The notes: generated by a model from the sequence alone, not told the origin. 64,000 nucleotides of DNA from Mesobacillus maritimus (GCF_023715205.1 NZ_JAMBNR010000005.1:1-64000), one strand, 5' to 3'. Shown: positions 36,423-45,794, counted from the stretch's first letter. A program made the numbers and translations.

Positions 36423-36463
36423 CGCCCCGAAAAATCTTGTTTCACAGGATGGATGTTCCACAG
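36408..36463 (+). repeat. dispersed ~50 bp element, copy 9 (contains metS stop)
   Basis: AAAAAGTCACAGTGACGCCCCG. A G-to-T change against the consensus CACAGGGACG creates the TGA that stops metS. It continues AAAAATCTTGTTTCACAG and TGTTCCACAG. Confidence 0.9.
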
Positions 36464-36480
36464 ATAGTGAGCCAAAATAA

Positions 36481-36519
36481 ACCCGGTCGGAGTATACTCT
36501 CGACCGGGCTATTTTTTCG
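36481..36519. terminator. terminator of metS, overlapping the end of the minus-strand gene
   Basis: CCCGGTCG-GAGTATACTCT-CGACCGGG followed by CTATTTTTT. On the minus strand the same stem follows the ancestral stop of the DinB gene. Confidence 0.85.
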
Positions 36520-37029
36520 ACGCAAGAATACTTAAGTATGCTTCCCATGGGCCAACGTCGGTGTTGTACCTTTTTGCCATCACTCTTACAATTTGAGAGA
36601 TATGCGTTAGATCATGAACTACCCAGGTTAATAATAATTCTCTAAACCAAATTCGGGATGGAGACCTGTTTTTTCAAGGTCTCTTTCTGGATTGACCAAA
36701 CTCTTCAGTTTCATGATATTTTGAGCGCGGATGTTCTTGAATTCTATTAACCTTTCTTCAATGGGAATATGAGCGGACCTCTTTAGGTGGCTGAATCGGT
36801 CAAATGGGGGAAGGGGGCTAATTGAACCGTCTTGAAGCACTCTTTCTAATCGAGGAATCCAGTTCGTATCATCCACCTCAATCAGATGATTCACCACTTC
36901 GTAGGCATTCCAAGTTCCTTCGCCTTCATTGCAGTGCAACCAACATTCCGAAATCCCTTTTAGCAGCTGTTCTATGGTGAGTGGTATTCTTGCCAAAACT
37001 TCAATCGATTCTTCAAGGTTAAAATTCAT
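36509..37029 (-). pseudogene. DinB-family gene broken by a frameshift
   Basis: The first frame (ATG at 37029) gives a DinB-like start (LARIPLTIEQLLKGI, WNAYEVVNHLIEVDDTNWI) and runs to [11 protein letters not shown] then stop at 36628. The remainder, [19 protein letters not shown] to [11 protein letters not shown], continues in another frame to 36509 and holds the conserved His-containing C-terminal motif. A small deletion near 36640 separates them. The protein is probably inactive without the second part. Confidence 0.75.
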
Positions 37030-37329
37030 TCCGAAAAGCCCCTTTCAATCTTTAAAAGTGGAATTCAGTAAAGCAGTATCTAATAGAGGAATGGTAGTTA
37101 TTGAATTGTATTCGAAAAGAGAAATGAACATACATGCGAAGGAAATTCAATGACCGCTATGTTGTAAATAAGAATAACCAATGAGAAGAAAGGATAATCA
37201 ATAAGGAGGAGGTATTGAGCTTTTAAAGGAAATCTGAAGGCATGCTAGTCTATTATTTTATATAATATCTTGGCATAATCTTAGATTTATGTTATTATTT
37301 TCATCGTCGAAAAGATAACAAACCAACAC

Positions 37330-37400
37330 GCGGGTGTAGTTTACTGGTAAAACCTCAGCCTTCCAAGCTGATGTAGTGGGTTCGATTCCCATCACCCGCT
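37330..37400 (+). tRNA. tRNA-Gly (TCC)
   Basis: Acceptor GCGGGTG pairs with CACCCGC. The anticodon stem TCAGC/GCTGA encloses CTTCCAA, giving anticodon TCC. T loop GTTCGATTC. CCA is encoded at 37401-37403. Confidence 0.95.
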
Positions 37401-37411
37401 CCAATTATTAT

Positions 37412-37488
<77 letters not shown>

Positions 37489-37566
37489 TTTTTCATAGGA
37501 AATGATTAAATTTCTTCTTTTCGGATATCCTAACAAGAGAAGGACGTTAAGCTAATTTATAATTGT

Positions 37567-37641
37567 TCCGCAGTAGCTCAGTGGTAGAGCATTCGGCTGT
37601 TAACCGAACGGTCGTAGGTTCGAATCCTACCTGCGGAGCCA
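37567..37641 (+). tRNA. tRNA-Asn (GTT)
   Basis: Acceptor TCCGCAG pairs with CTGCGGA. Anticodon loop CTGTTAA gives GTT. T arm GTAGGTTCGAATCCTAC. CCA is encoded. Third of a small tRNA cluster with no rRNA in the window. Confidence 0.95.
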
Positions 37642-37742
37642 TTTTTTTGCCTTTTTTTTAAAAGCATAAAAGTATACATAATGATGAAGTAAACTACTTA
37701 ACGCTACGAACAGTGGCGTTCTTATATGATTAACAGATATGG

Positions 37743-37778
37743 CAAAGACCGACTGAATTCAGTCGGTCTTTCTTATTG
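37743..37778. terminator. bidirectional terminator
   Basis: AAAGACCGACT-GAATTC-AGTCGGTCTTT. It ends the tRNA transcript and faces the convergent GMC oxidoreductase gene. Confidence 0.85.
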
Positions 37779-37851
37779 TTCACACTTTTTTCAGTGTTAA
37801 ATTATACTTGCCAATTGGTGATTAACGTTTTCTTCAATTCATATTAAAAGT

Positions 37852-39558
37852 CTACTGAAAATATTTCTGCACCATTTTCTCAGCTGTCCTTGTTGCGAGT
37901 GCTTGTGTTGTTAAGGTCGGATTCGGACCGCCAAGGGAATTGTAATCCGCGCTATTGTCAGCAATATAGAGACGTTCTACTTGATAAGCTTCACATGATG
38001 TATCCACCACAAAACCCATCCGCATCGTGCTTTGTAGATGAATAAAATAATTTGGGGGCAGATCGGCGCGATGGATTTGTTTGGCACCTGCTTGCCGTAA
38101 AATATTTGTAGCTATTTTCGTTAATTGCTCTCGTCTCTTTCTCGACTTTTGACTCGGTGTATAATGAATCAACGGAACAGCTCCGTGTTCATCTATTACG
38201 TGGGGATCCAACTCCACTCGATTTCGATATTGGACCTCATCATCGGTGATAATCGAAAGCGTGAGCGTTCTTCTGTAGTCTTTCATCGCTTTATCTAGTT
38301 CAGACCCGATGAGTCTGCCTCTTTGATCCCACTCGTTAGAATCCGATAGGCGAAGGCGATTATACCCGTCTTGACTGAACCCAAAAAGGGTTTGAGCACT
38401 CAGTCCAGGGCTTTCTCCAATGTTTTCAATCATGCCAAGACCCGGATAATCAAGCCGTGCTCCTGAAGTATGCCCTACGAATGGGTTAATTGTTGGGCTC
38501 CCTAAAACGTCCATTAAGGTTTTTTCATCAAATACTCCTGTCACCATGTCCATATAATGATTGGTCAAACCACGTCCAACCCATTGGTTTTTCGGCAATT
38601 CAGAGTTTAGCCATAGACGTGGAGTCTCGACACACCCAGCTGCCATTACCACCACTTTTGCTCGAATTTCCTCGATTTCACCTGTCCACGTATCTCGACA
38701 TTTTACCCCAATCGCACGGCGACCTCTGCCGGAACTTTGCACTGTTAGGACCTTTGTGACAAATGTATTTGGCCGAATCGTAACATTTCCCGTCTTCATC
38801 GCGAGGGGGATATAGCTGACATTTGTTGAACGTTTAGCCATCTTTTCAAGCGATGGACCATAAGGACAACCTTGCCCACAATGCCCACTTAATGTACAAC
38901 CTTCCATATGGCTTAATTCTTCCAACGAATAATTTGGATCCATCAGATGCTCATTTGGCGGTAAAATGGCATTCGGTTGTGGCCGGTACCCAACGCGCGT
39001 AACATCTAACGTTTTATTAAGGGTAAAGCCAGCTTTTTCTGCTCCATAATAAAAAAGTGCTTCTTTCGATGTGGTCGGCGCAAATTCAACCGGCAAAGTT
39101 TGTTCCACTTTTTCATAATAGGGAATGAGTTCTTTATAATTAATGGGCCACTCATTATTGATGGCTTGCGGAAATGCACGCAGAGAGTTGGCATAATAAT
39201 GAAGGGTAGACCCTCCAACTCCAGCCGTTTGCCAAAGGACCGCCCGATCAGGAAGATTGCGAAACCAAGGCGTACGCCTACGGTCGGCAGACCCCCAGCG
39301 AAATTTCCCAGTAACGAAATCATTCATATCATTTTCAAGTCTAGTCAACTGCTGGCGATAAAGCGATCCATCCAAATCCACAGCATTGGAACTTACCTTT
39401 GCTTCACCACGGTTTTTGTTCGGTTCAGGCCACTTTTTATTTCCATACCATGGACCGGCTTCCAATACCAACACACGAATTCCTAATTCTCCTAGTTCCT
39501 TTGCAATAACGGCGCCGCCACCGCCAGATCCAATCACAATCACATCAGGATTCTTCAT
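37852..39558 (-). CDS. GMC-family FAD oxidoreductase
   Basis: 568 residues. N-terminal Rossmann motif for FAD: DVIVIGSGGGGAVIAKELGE, then VLVLEAGP (Glu binds ribose). GVGGSTLHYYANSLR (about 114-128) is the second FAD motif. A four-cysteine stretch, MEGCTLSGHCGQGCPYGP (about 219-236), is a feature of gluconate/sorbose dehydrogenase-like members. The C-terminal GMC signature includes STMRMG and NSLGGPNPTLTTQALATRTA. It oxidises a sugar or alcohol. It overlaps the upstream small partner gene by 14 bases, so the pair is translated together. Confidence 0.9.
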   Translation of the reverse strand: MKNPDVIVIGSGGGGAVIAKELGELGIRVLVLEAGPWYGNKKWPEPNKNRGEAKVSSNAVDLDGSLYRQQLTRLENDMNDFVTGKFRWGSADRRRTPWFRNLPDRAVLWQTAGVGGSTLHYYANSLRAFPQAINNEWPINYKELIPYYEKVEQTLPVEFAPTTSKEALFYYGAEKAGFTLNKTLDVTRVGYRPQPNAILPPNEHLMDPNYSLEELSHMEGCTLSGHCGQGCPYGPSLEKMAKRSTNVSYIPLAMKTGNVTIRPNTFVTKVLTVQSSGRGRRAIGVKCRDTWTGEIEEIRAKVVVMAAGCVETPRLWLNSELPKNQWVGRGLTNHYMDMVTGVFDEKTLMDVLGSPTINPFVGHTSGARLDYPGLGMIENIGESPGLSAQTLFGFSQDGYNRLRLSDSNEWDQRGRLIGSELDKAMKDYRRTLTLSIITDDEVQYRNRVELDPHVIDEHGAVPLIHYTPSQKSRKRREQLTKIATNILRQAGAKQIHRADLPPNYFIHLQSTMRMGFVVDTSCEAYQVERLYIADNSADYNSLGGPNPTLTTQALATRTAEKMVQKYFQ

Positions 39559-40066
39559 TCTTCACCCTCGTCTCTGCAATTTTTAAAAGAAATCCACGAA
39601 AATCACGATACCCATGTGATACTCCTGGGTATCCAATTTGATTCCAGCTCAAAGGGAAAAATTCGAGGCGGCGATGTTCCGGCTGATTTAAACGGGTCGA
39701 GCCATATGCTGGCCATTCTGAATAATACCCAAACATGGAAAGGCGATTGAGAGCATCTGTTACATATTTGACTAATCCAGCATTATTTTGAAAAGGAGAT
39801 GGTAACAAGTAAAGGTCAATCTCAAGGTTCTCTAGTGCAGATAAAGTTCGAACGCGACCTTTTCGGGAAAGGCGAGAAAACATTCCTCCTCCAGGAAACG
39901 GACTTTGCGAGGAGACTTGTGCTTTCTGAGCGTTGATAAGTTGAGTTGCCGCGCTGTCTAACATGACGGCTGTAGGATACGCTAAGGGGACAATGGTATT
40001 GTGTAACTGCTGCTGTATGGAAACCTGGTGATTTAAAGCATAAATGAGATATTCATGAACCGACAT
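39545..40066 (-). CDS. gluconate 2-dehydrogenase subunit 3-like partner
   Basis: 173 residues from the first ATG. The frame is open 35 codons further upstream and encodes NYRALTDAILPRLGNNYGAT, the characteristic start of the Gluconate_2-dh3 domain, so translation very probably begins upstream. The only codons between the in-frame stop (inside GAGGTGA) and that region that could start are two AUCs at 40171 and 40168, four and seven bases after GAGGTG. The protein partners GMC subunits, usually as a membrane or periplasmic complex. Here no Tat or Sec signal is visible. Confidence 0.8.
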   Translation of the reverse strand: MSVHEYLIYALNHQVSIQQQLHNTIVPLAYPTAVMLDSAATQLINAQKAQVSSQSPFPGGGMFSRLSRKGRVRTLSALENLEIDLYLLPSPFQNNAGLVKYVTDALNRLSMFGYYSEWPAYGSTRLNQPEHRRLEFFPLSWNQIGYPGVSHGYRDFRGFLLKIAETRVKNEES

Positions 40067-40352
40067 ATCTGTTGCCCCGTAATTGTTCCCGAGTCTAGGA
40101 AGAATGGCATCGGTAAGTGCCCGGTAGTTAGCCTTTAAGTACTCATGAGATTGGGTAGACTGACTGATGATGCTTCACCTCTTTTTCATATATCGGAATA
40201 CTACTACTCTATTGTTGTCTGACATCGTTTATGAATCTGTTACAAAAAATGGAAAACTGATGAAGCCAAGTAAATTCACCAACTGGTAATAGGGAAGACC
40301 CAAAAGTAGAAGTGATTAATGGCAGCGATTGAAGCGAAGCGACCTGACATTC

Positions 40353-40406
40353 ATAAAAAAAGGTCAGCGCAGAGATTCATTCTCCGGCTAACCTTTTATT
40401 CTAGAA
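40353..40406 (-). terminator. terminator of aprX
   Basis: On the minus strand AAAAGGTTAGC and GCTGACCTTTT bracket a loop, followed by a T-rich run. Confidence 0.65.
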
Positions 40407-40418
40407 ATCTTTTGTTAC

Positions 40419-41720
40419 TTAGTGCTGACTCATCTGCATTTCCATCAAACGTACCGCATTTAACAAACCATAGCCTTGAGCGTTTTCGTCTTGTCCCAAA
40501 TCTTCACAAGCGTTCAGAAGGTGTCTTTTTACATCGTCAGGGGATTGATTTGGGTTGTCTTGTAGCATTTGTGCCACAACACCTGCGCAGATTGGTGTCG
40601 CCATCGAAGTTCCGGATAGTGAAAAATAATCTGTATCAACACGTGCTGAGGCGTTTGTTTTATCTAAAAATGAACCCGGGGAGCGAAGCGAAATAATATT
40701 CACGCCTGGTGTGACAAGGTCAGGTTTTGTTAAGCCATCAATCGTTGGTCCACGGCTTGAAAAATCAGCGACAGTATCATTGGAGCGATCGACTGAATTT
40801 TTGTCATCCGCAGCGCCAACGGTAATGACTTTTGGACTCGTTCCAGGGCTAGCAATTGTGGAAGAACCTGGTCCAGAGTTTCCAGCGGCCACACAAACAA
40901 CCATGCCGTTATCCCACGCTCTTTCCACGGCTTTTACAACAGGATCGTCTTCTGCAGACTGTTGAGCATCACTGCCGAGCGATAAGGAAAGAACTTTAAT
41001 ATTGAATTGTGATTGATTTTGGATACACCATTCAACACCTGATATCACTGTCGATAGGGAGCCGGAGCCCATTTTATCTAAAACTTTTACTCCAACTAAA
41101 TTCGCTTCAGGTGCAGGCCCCTTATACATCCCACCGGATGAAGCTCCGTTTCCTGCCGCATCACCCGCACAATGTGTGCCGTGTCCATTGTCATCATACG
41201 CATCTGTTCGGTTGTTAATAAAGTCTCTAAATCCAATGATTCTTCCTTCTAAATCTTCGTGTGGGTAAATACCTGTATCAAGAACGGCGATGGTAACATC
41301 TTTTCCTGTTAAACCGGATTCCTGTAATTGGTCGGAGTTGATCGCGGGGGTAGCGGTATCAAGTAGTGCCTGTACTTTACGGTCATAATAGACTTTTTTA
41401 ATATGCGAACAGCTATTGAGGAATTGCTCCATGCTTTCAACAGACATTTTTGCGGAACAACAGGAAACGGAAGGGAATTGGTGGAGCGAGTGGCATTTAG
41501 TATTCTGCAAATCTTTCACACCAAGATCGAAACAATCGTCTTCAAACTCAATCACCAAGGGCAACTTCTTAGCCTTTTTCGTAATATATTCAACTGGCCG
41601 ATGCAAAAAGCATGGTAGGGAAGGAAAAGGGGAGTACATGTGCAACAGTTCTTTTTGTATGTTTTTATCCAGCTTATTACCCATTCGCCGAACCAGTTGA
41701 ACGATCGAAAAACTAAACAT
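40419..41720 (-). CDS. aprX: intracellular/alkaline subtilisin-like protease AprX
   Basis: 433 residues from the ATG at 41720 behind AAAGGATGATTTGC; no signal peptide. A ~120-residue N-terminal pro-region (MFSFSIVQLVRRMGNKL, CCSAKMSVESMEQFL) matches AprX. The S8 catalytic residues are Asp in VLDTGIYPHED, His in NGHGTHCAG and Ser in GTSMATPICAG, with the oxyanion Asn in AAGNSGPGS. AprX is a stationary-phase or sporulation-linked cytoplasmic protease. A MITE sits 24 bases upstream of the start, so the native promoter has been displaced. Confidence 0.93.
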   Translation of the reverse strand: MFSFSIVQLVRRMGNKLDKNIQKELLHMYSPFPSLPCFLHRPVEYITKKAKKLPLVIEFEDDCFDLGVKDLQNTKCHSLHQFPSVSCCSAKMSVESMEQFLNSCSHIKKVYYDRKVQALLDTATPAINSDQLQESGLTGKDVTIAVLDTGIYPHEDLEGRIIGFRDFINNRTDAYDDNGHGTHCAGDAAGNGASSGGMYKGPAPEANLVGVKVLDKMGSGSLSTVISGVEWCIQNQSQFNIKVLSLSLGSDAQQSAEDDPVVKAVERAWDNGMVVCVAAGNSGPGSSTIASPGTSPKVITVGAADDKNSVDRSNDTVADFSSRGPTIDGLTKPDLVTPGVNIISLRSPGSFLDKTNASARVDTDYFSLSGTSMATPICAGVVAQMLQDNPNQSPDDVKRHLLNACEDLGQDENAQGYGLLNAVRLMEMQMSQH

Positions 41721-41744
41721 GCAAATCATCCTTTCTTTTATTTT

Positions 41745-41926
41745 GACTCTTTTCTCAAAGATTGTTGTTTTTAAAGGAAATATAGAATGATTTAGTTATG
41801 ATTCCATACCAAAGTTCGTTTACGAGATGAGAAAAGAGCTTACAAACAAAGTAGTCACGCGGAGAGAGGCTTATATCTCGTTAAAAGCGACTTTAGGATT
41901 TTAACAACAAACTTTACGAAACAGCC
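41745..41926 (-). mobile_element. MITE-like element, copy C (182 bp)
   Basis: It starts GACTCTTTTCTCAAAGATTG and ends as the complement of GGCTGTTTCGTAAAGTTTG. Perfect 8-bp duplication TTTATTTT at 41737-41744 and 41927-41934. It lies directly before the aprX ribosome-binding site. Confidence 0.9.
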
Positions 41927-41990
41927 TTTATTTTAAAAAACTCTTTTTAATAGAAAACTAGAGTAAAGTGAAAGAGAAAGAGGGCAAATC

Positions 41991-43358
41991 CTAAGAAGAT
42001 GCCCGTTTAACCTCATTTATGACTTCTTCTAGATTTTGCATTGCTCCATTGATCATTCTCTCGTAGAGGCCTAAAATAGATTGTCCATAATTTGTGCCAG
42101 GTACAGCCCATTTACCGTTTAAACCTACCCATGTTGTGGCAGACCCTCTTGTTACCAAATCAAATCGTGGGTCTAGTAATGGATATCCATCAGGCAACGG
42201 CTTTGTCGATGCATAAGCATATAAATGTTGCAGATGGGCTAGTATACCATCTCGAGGTGTCTCAAAGCTTGCTCCTGGATTATCTGGTCCTGTAGCACCT
42301 AAGCCACAAAAGTTGTTTTGCTCTGGCTTCACGACTCCGGTAAAACGAAGATAATCGGTTTCATGCATTGCTTGCGCAAACGCGACATCTCCTCGGATAC
42401 CATAATATTCTCCGAACGTTAAATAGTAGATTCCCAGCTCAATGGCATCAGGATTGATTTTTTTCACAAACTGGTTCATATGTTCTGGAGATAAATAGGT
42501 TTTCCCGAGAATCGAATATCCAGATGGTTTTTCTTCATTTGAGTTGTCGCTTGTGCTTTCAGAAAGAATATAGGCATCGCTAACGCCTGCCTTCTTTACT
42601 TCTTCCAACCGTTTTTCTGCATTCTCGCGGCTTGAAAAGGCCCCAGCCTGAACTCGGTACCATGTTTCACCTGAGATGGAAAGAGTCACAACAAACGAAT
42701 CAATGTTTTTTGAACGTAGAAAACTGACACGTTCGTCTGCATTTTCTCTTGTTTTAAAGGAACCGGCGATTACTTTGTATACGGCTCCTTTTTCTTGATC
42801 ATCATTTTGTTTTTTTTTAAGATTAAAAGCTTTGGCAATTCCAATTGCGTGACCTTGTGCCACTTTTTGGCGCCATGAAGATTGCTTCATCAACGCAGCA
42901 TCTTGGGCATTGTCAATAAAGCCGTTTTCGGTTAAAAGCGCTGGCATCGCTGTTTCGCGGAGAACATGGAAGTCCGCTTTTTTCTGCCCACGGTCTTGTA
43001 GTTGATTCACTTTAATCACTTCTGCATGAATGACATCTTGATACTTCGCGGTTGTAGAAGAGTTCGACAGGCTTGTGTGAATATAGTCTTCATATCCTCT
43101 TGCCGAGCCATTAAAGGCATTGCAGTGAATCGATAGGAAAAAGTCAGCTCCCCAAGCATTCGCCTCATTGGTTCGCTGTCCTAAGCTTTTACCGCTATCA
43201 CCGGTACGACTCATTTTGATTTGTACATTTTCATATTGATTGGTTAAAATCGAACGAATCTTTAAAGCGATATCCAAACTAATCTCTTTCTCTTTCAATC
43301 CATTACCAACCGCACCAGAATCTGAACCACCATGTCCTGGATCTAAATAGAGTTTCAT
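41991..43358 (-). CDS. N-acetylmuramoyl-L-alanine amidase with SPOR repeats and a glucosaminidase-like domain
   Basis: 455 residues from the ATG at 43358 behind TTGGAGGTGAATGTA. Residues 1-175 form an Amidase_3 domain: YLDPGHGGSDSGA (zinc His and Glu), SIHCNAFNG and the catalytic Glu in LLTENGFID. Two SPOR-like repeats follow (VYKVIAGSFKTRENADERV and TWYRVQAGAFSSRENAEKRL, about 190-300). The C-terminal ~150 residues (DVAFAQAMHETDYLRF, FCGLGATG) resemble a mannosyl-glycoprotein/glucosaminidase domain. There is no signal peptide, as in CwlC, the mother-cell lysis amidase. Confidence 0.88.
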   Translation of the reverse strand: MKLYLDPGHGGSDSGAVGNGLKEKEISLDIALKIRSILTNQYENVQIKMSRTGDSGKSLGQRTNEANAWGADFFLSIHCNAFNGSARGYEDYIHTSLSNSSTTAKYQDVIHAEVIKVNQLQDRGQKKADFHVLRETAMPALLTENGFIDNAQDAALMKQSSWRQKVAQGHAIGIAKAFNLKKKQNDDQEKGAVYKVIAGSFKTRENADERVSFLRSKNIDSFVVTLSISGETWYRVQAGAFSSRENAEKRLEEVKKAGVSDAYILSESTSDNSNEEKPSGYSILGKTYLSPEHMNQFVKKINPDAIELGIYYLTFGEYYGIRGDVAFAQAMHETDYLRFTGVVKPEQNNFCGLGATGPDNPGASFETPRDGILAHLQHLYAYASTKPLPDGYPLLDPRFDLVTRGSATTWVGLNGKWAVPGTNYGQSILGLYERMINGAMQNLEEVINEVKRASS

Positions 43359-43630
43359 TACATTCACCTCCAATTCTTTTTTTAGAAAAATAATCTTTAC
43401 ACTTATATATGTATGGAATAAAAAGAAATTTGGCAGGGACAAAGTCTATTTTCTAAAAAAATGATGAGAAAACCTATTGAAATCTGAATATTTCTAAAGT
43501 GGTGGATTTATTGTTTTATTTGATAGGAAACTCTGATATAATGAAAAAACAGCGGGGTAGAACATACGTTCCCAACGAGAGGAGTGAGCACAATTCTAGA
43601 AGATTCAATGAATAAAAGGGGGTTGGTTAT

Positions 43631-43732
43631 TTGGGAGAAATGCCTCAACTTTATGCGTTAATTATTACTATTATGTTAAAAAAATATTTCAATATGATTA
43701 AACTTGTCCCCTTTTCTAGCATAATTCCATAG
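43631..43732 (+). CDS. possible 33-residue peptide upstream of isp
   Basis: TTG after AAAGGGGGTTGG. The frame gives an amphipathic, hydrophobic peptide ([16 protein letters not shown]) and stops 38 bases before the isp start. Unsupported beyond the ribosome-binding site. The rest of 43359-43769 holds only promoter-like AT-rich sequence. Confidence 0.25.
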   Translation: MGEMPQLYALIITIMLKKYFNMIKLVPFSSIIP

Positions 43733-43769
43733 AAATAGATTGACAGATATTTCTAAAGGAGGAATTTTA

Positions 43770-44756
43770 ATGACAAAAAAACAAATGAAATTAATCCCCT
43801 ATACGATTCAATCAGTAGTGGATCATGCAAATGAAACACCAGAAGGCGTTGAATTGGTACAGGCACCGGCGATATGGGGTAAAAGCAGTCATGGAGAAGG
43901 GGTTGTCATTGCAGTCGTTGATACTGGGATTGACACGGATCATCCTGACCTGAAAGACCAAATTATTGGAGGAAGGAATTTTACCAGTGATCATAATGGT
44001 GATCCAACCGTATTTGAAGACAATAACGGCCATGGCACCCATGTATCTGGAACCATTTCGGCAAGTTTAAATCAAAACGGAGTTGTTGGGGTTGCGCCTA
44101 AGTCAAAAATTTTAAGCTTAAAGGCTTTGACGGGTGAAGGTGCTGGTGATTATGAGTGGATCATCAATGCGATTAACTATGCTGTCGATTGGACTGGTCC
44201 GAATAATGAAAAAGTGCGTGTGATTTCGATGTCTCTGGGAGGTCCTACTGATGTACCGGAAATGCATCAGGCGATTCAGAAAGCCGTAAATCAGAACATT
44301 TCCGTCGTTGTCGCGGCAGGAAATGAAGGGGACGACAACGAAGAAACATTTGAGTATGCCTATCCAGGTGCTTATAACGAAGTCATTTCAGTAGGGGCGG
44401 TGAACAATGATTTAGAGCTCGCTCCATTTACCAACACAAATGCAGAAATTGATCTTGTCTCTCCTGGTGTCGAGGTCGATTCCACCTATCTAGACAATCA
44501 ATATGCGAAACTATCAGGAACCTCGATGGCGGCTCCGCATGTGGCCGGTGCGTTAGCCTTACTCATGAATCTAAGTGAAAAAGAGTTTGGCCGATCTCTT
44601 AGTGAAGCAGAAATTTATGCCCAACTTGTCAAAAGAACGTTACCACTTGGGTTCCGAAAAAGCTCCGAAGGAAACGGGTTTTTGCAGCTAAACTTAATCG
44701 AAAAGTTAACAAATCTAAACACTCCGGTAACAAATGCCAAGGATAATAAAAACTAA
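43770..44756 (+). CDS. ispA: intracellular serine protease (ISP subtilisin)
   Basis: 328 residues from the ATG at 43770 behind AAAGGAGGAATTTTA; no signal peptide. The short N-terminal extension carries the LIPY motif (KLIPYTIQ) that inhibits the zymogen in ISPs. Catalytic residues: Asp in [13 protein letters not shown], His in NGHGTHVSG, Ser in [11 protein letters not shown]; oxyanion Asn in AAGNEGD. It degrades cytoplasmic protein during sporulation. The endonuclease gene begins 25 bases after its stop. Confidence 0.95.
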   Translation: MTKKQMKLIPYTIQSVVDHANETPEGVELVQAPAIWGKSSHGEGVVIAVVDTGIDTDHPDLKDQIIGGRNFTSDHNGDPTVFEDNNGHGTHVSGTISASLNQNGVVGVAPKSKILSLKALTGEGAGDYEWIINAINYAVDWTGPNNEKVRVISMSLGGPTDVPEMHQAIQKAVNQNISVVVAAGNEGDDNEETFEYAYPGAYNEVISVGAVNNDLELAPFTNTNAEIDLVSPGVEVDSTYLDNQYAKLSGTSMAAPHVAGALALLMNLSEKEFGRSLSEAEIYAQLVKRTLPLGFRKSSEGNGFLQLNLIEKLTNLNTPVTNAKDNKN

Positions 44757-44781
44757 CCTAAACCGTGAAAAGGGGGATAAA

Positions 44782-45684
44782 ATGACTAAGGAAAATTTTC
44801 AGCTAAATACTGCATTAGTAGAATTAAGTCGAAACAAATCAAAAATCTTAAATGAAAAAGGGTATTATGATGAAGAACAAGATCAAAAGATTATCAAGGA
44901 ATACTATCAATCCATAGATTTTAATCAAAGTGACAAAACCGCTATTACTCAAAGTCTCCATCAATTAATCTCCAACACGCATGAAAATCAGCTTCCGTAT
45001 AATTCTGAGACACGGAATTTACTCTATTCAAGAGTAGACCTTCACACGGATGGTACGCTAAAAAGTATCTATTCTGGAAACAAACAAGATCCTGAACAAA
45101 CCATTAGAGAAGATCATGAAGCGGAACAGAACAGAGAGAAAGCGCTGGCTAAGTTAACAATGAGCATCTTCGAAAATGATCAAGCGCGACAAAAGGCTGT
45201 GGCCGATATTGAAAGGGAGTTTATGTATAATTGCGAACATGTTGTCCCTCAGTCTTGGTTTGATAAGGACAACCCAATGAGAGGAGATCTTCACCATCTT
45301 TTCACTTGTGAACAGGTGTGCAACTCCTCAAGATCCAATTACCCTTATTATGATTTTGAGGATTATACTCCTCAAATGGAAATAGAAGCCATTCGGCCAG
45401 AATGTGGGAAATATGAAGACAGTAAATTTGAACCTGAAAGCGGAAAAGGCGAAGTTGCTAGAGCAACATTATACTTTTTACTAAGATATCCTGGTGAAAT
45501 TAACCGATATAATAGCAAGGACATCAAGATGCTCATCCACTGGCACCACGAACATGAAGTATCCATCTATGAAAAACATCGCAACAAAGAAATCCATCAG
45601 ATTCAAAAAAATCGCAACCCACTAATTGATTTTCCACAACACATCGATAAAATAGATTTTATGACCTTAATAAAGGCACAATAG
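44782..45684 (+). CDS. endonuclease I family nuclease, no signal peptide
   Basis: 300 residues from the ATG at 44782 behind AAAAGGGGGATAAA. Endonuclease_I (EndA/Bsn/YurI) fold: NCEHVVPQSWF (about 152-162, His is catalytic), then RGDLHHLFTCEQVCNSSRSNYPYYDF (about 170-195). Homologues are usually secreted; this one lacks a signal peptide and sits in an operon with a cytoplasmic protease. That suggests it destroys nucleic acid inside the cell, or is released by lysis. Confidence 0.88.
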   Translation: MTKENFQLNTALVELSRNKSKILNEKGYYDEEQDQKIIKEYYQSIDFNQSDKTAITQSLHQLISNTHENQLPYNSETRNLLYSRVDLHTDGTLKSIYSGNKQDPEQTIREDHEAEQNREKALAKLTMSIFENDQARQKAVADIEREFMYNCEHVVPQSWFDKDNPMRGDLHHLFTCEQVCNSSRSNYPYYDFEDYTPQMEIEAIRPECGKYEDSKFEPESGKGEVARATLYFLLRYPGEINRYNSKDIKMLIHWHHEHEVSIYEKHRNKEIHQIQKNRNPLIDFPQHIDKIDFMTLIKAQ

Positions 45685-45746
45685 GGCAATCAAATTGCTC
45701 CACATGAAGAGAGGAAAAATAGTTTTAAAATACCGGTCAATTCGTC

Positions 45747-45776
45747 ACTCTACTAGAGTGACATTTTTTTATGTAG
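45747..45776 (+). terminator. terminator of the isp-endonuclease operon
   Basis: GTCACTC-TACTA-GAGTGAC followed by ATTTTTTTATG. Confidence 0.85.
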
Positions 45777-45780
45777 ATAA

Positions 45781-45794
45781 TCGAACATATATTC
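45781..45794 (+). promoter_or_regulatory. LexA (SOS) box
   Basis: CGAACATATATTCG matches the Gram-positive consensus CGAACnnnnGTTCG with one mismatch. It overlaps the start of a promoter-like region (TATAAT near 45797), 32 bases before the YolD gene. Confidence 0.7.

Noticed and set aside
43584-43661. GTG/AUU-started 22-26 codon peptide upstream of isp
   Set aside because: Too short, ribosome-binding site overlaps the start, no supporting pattern.
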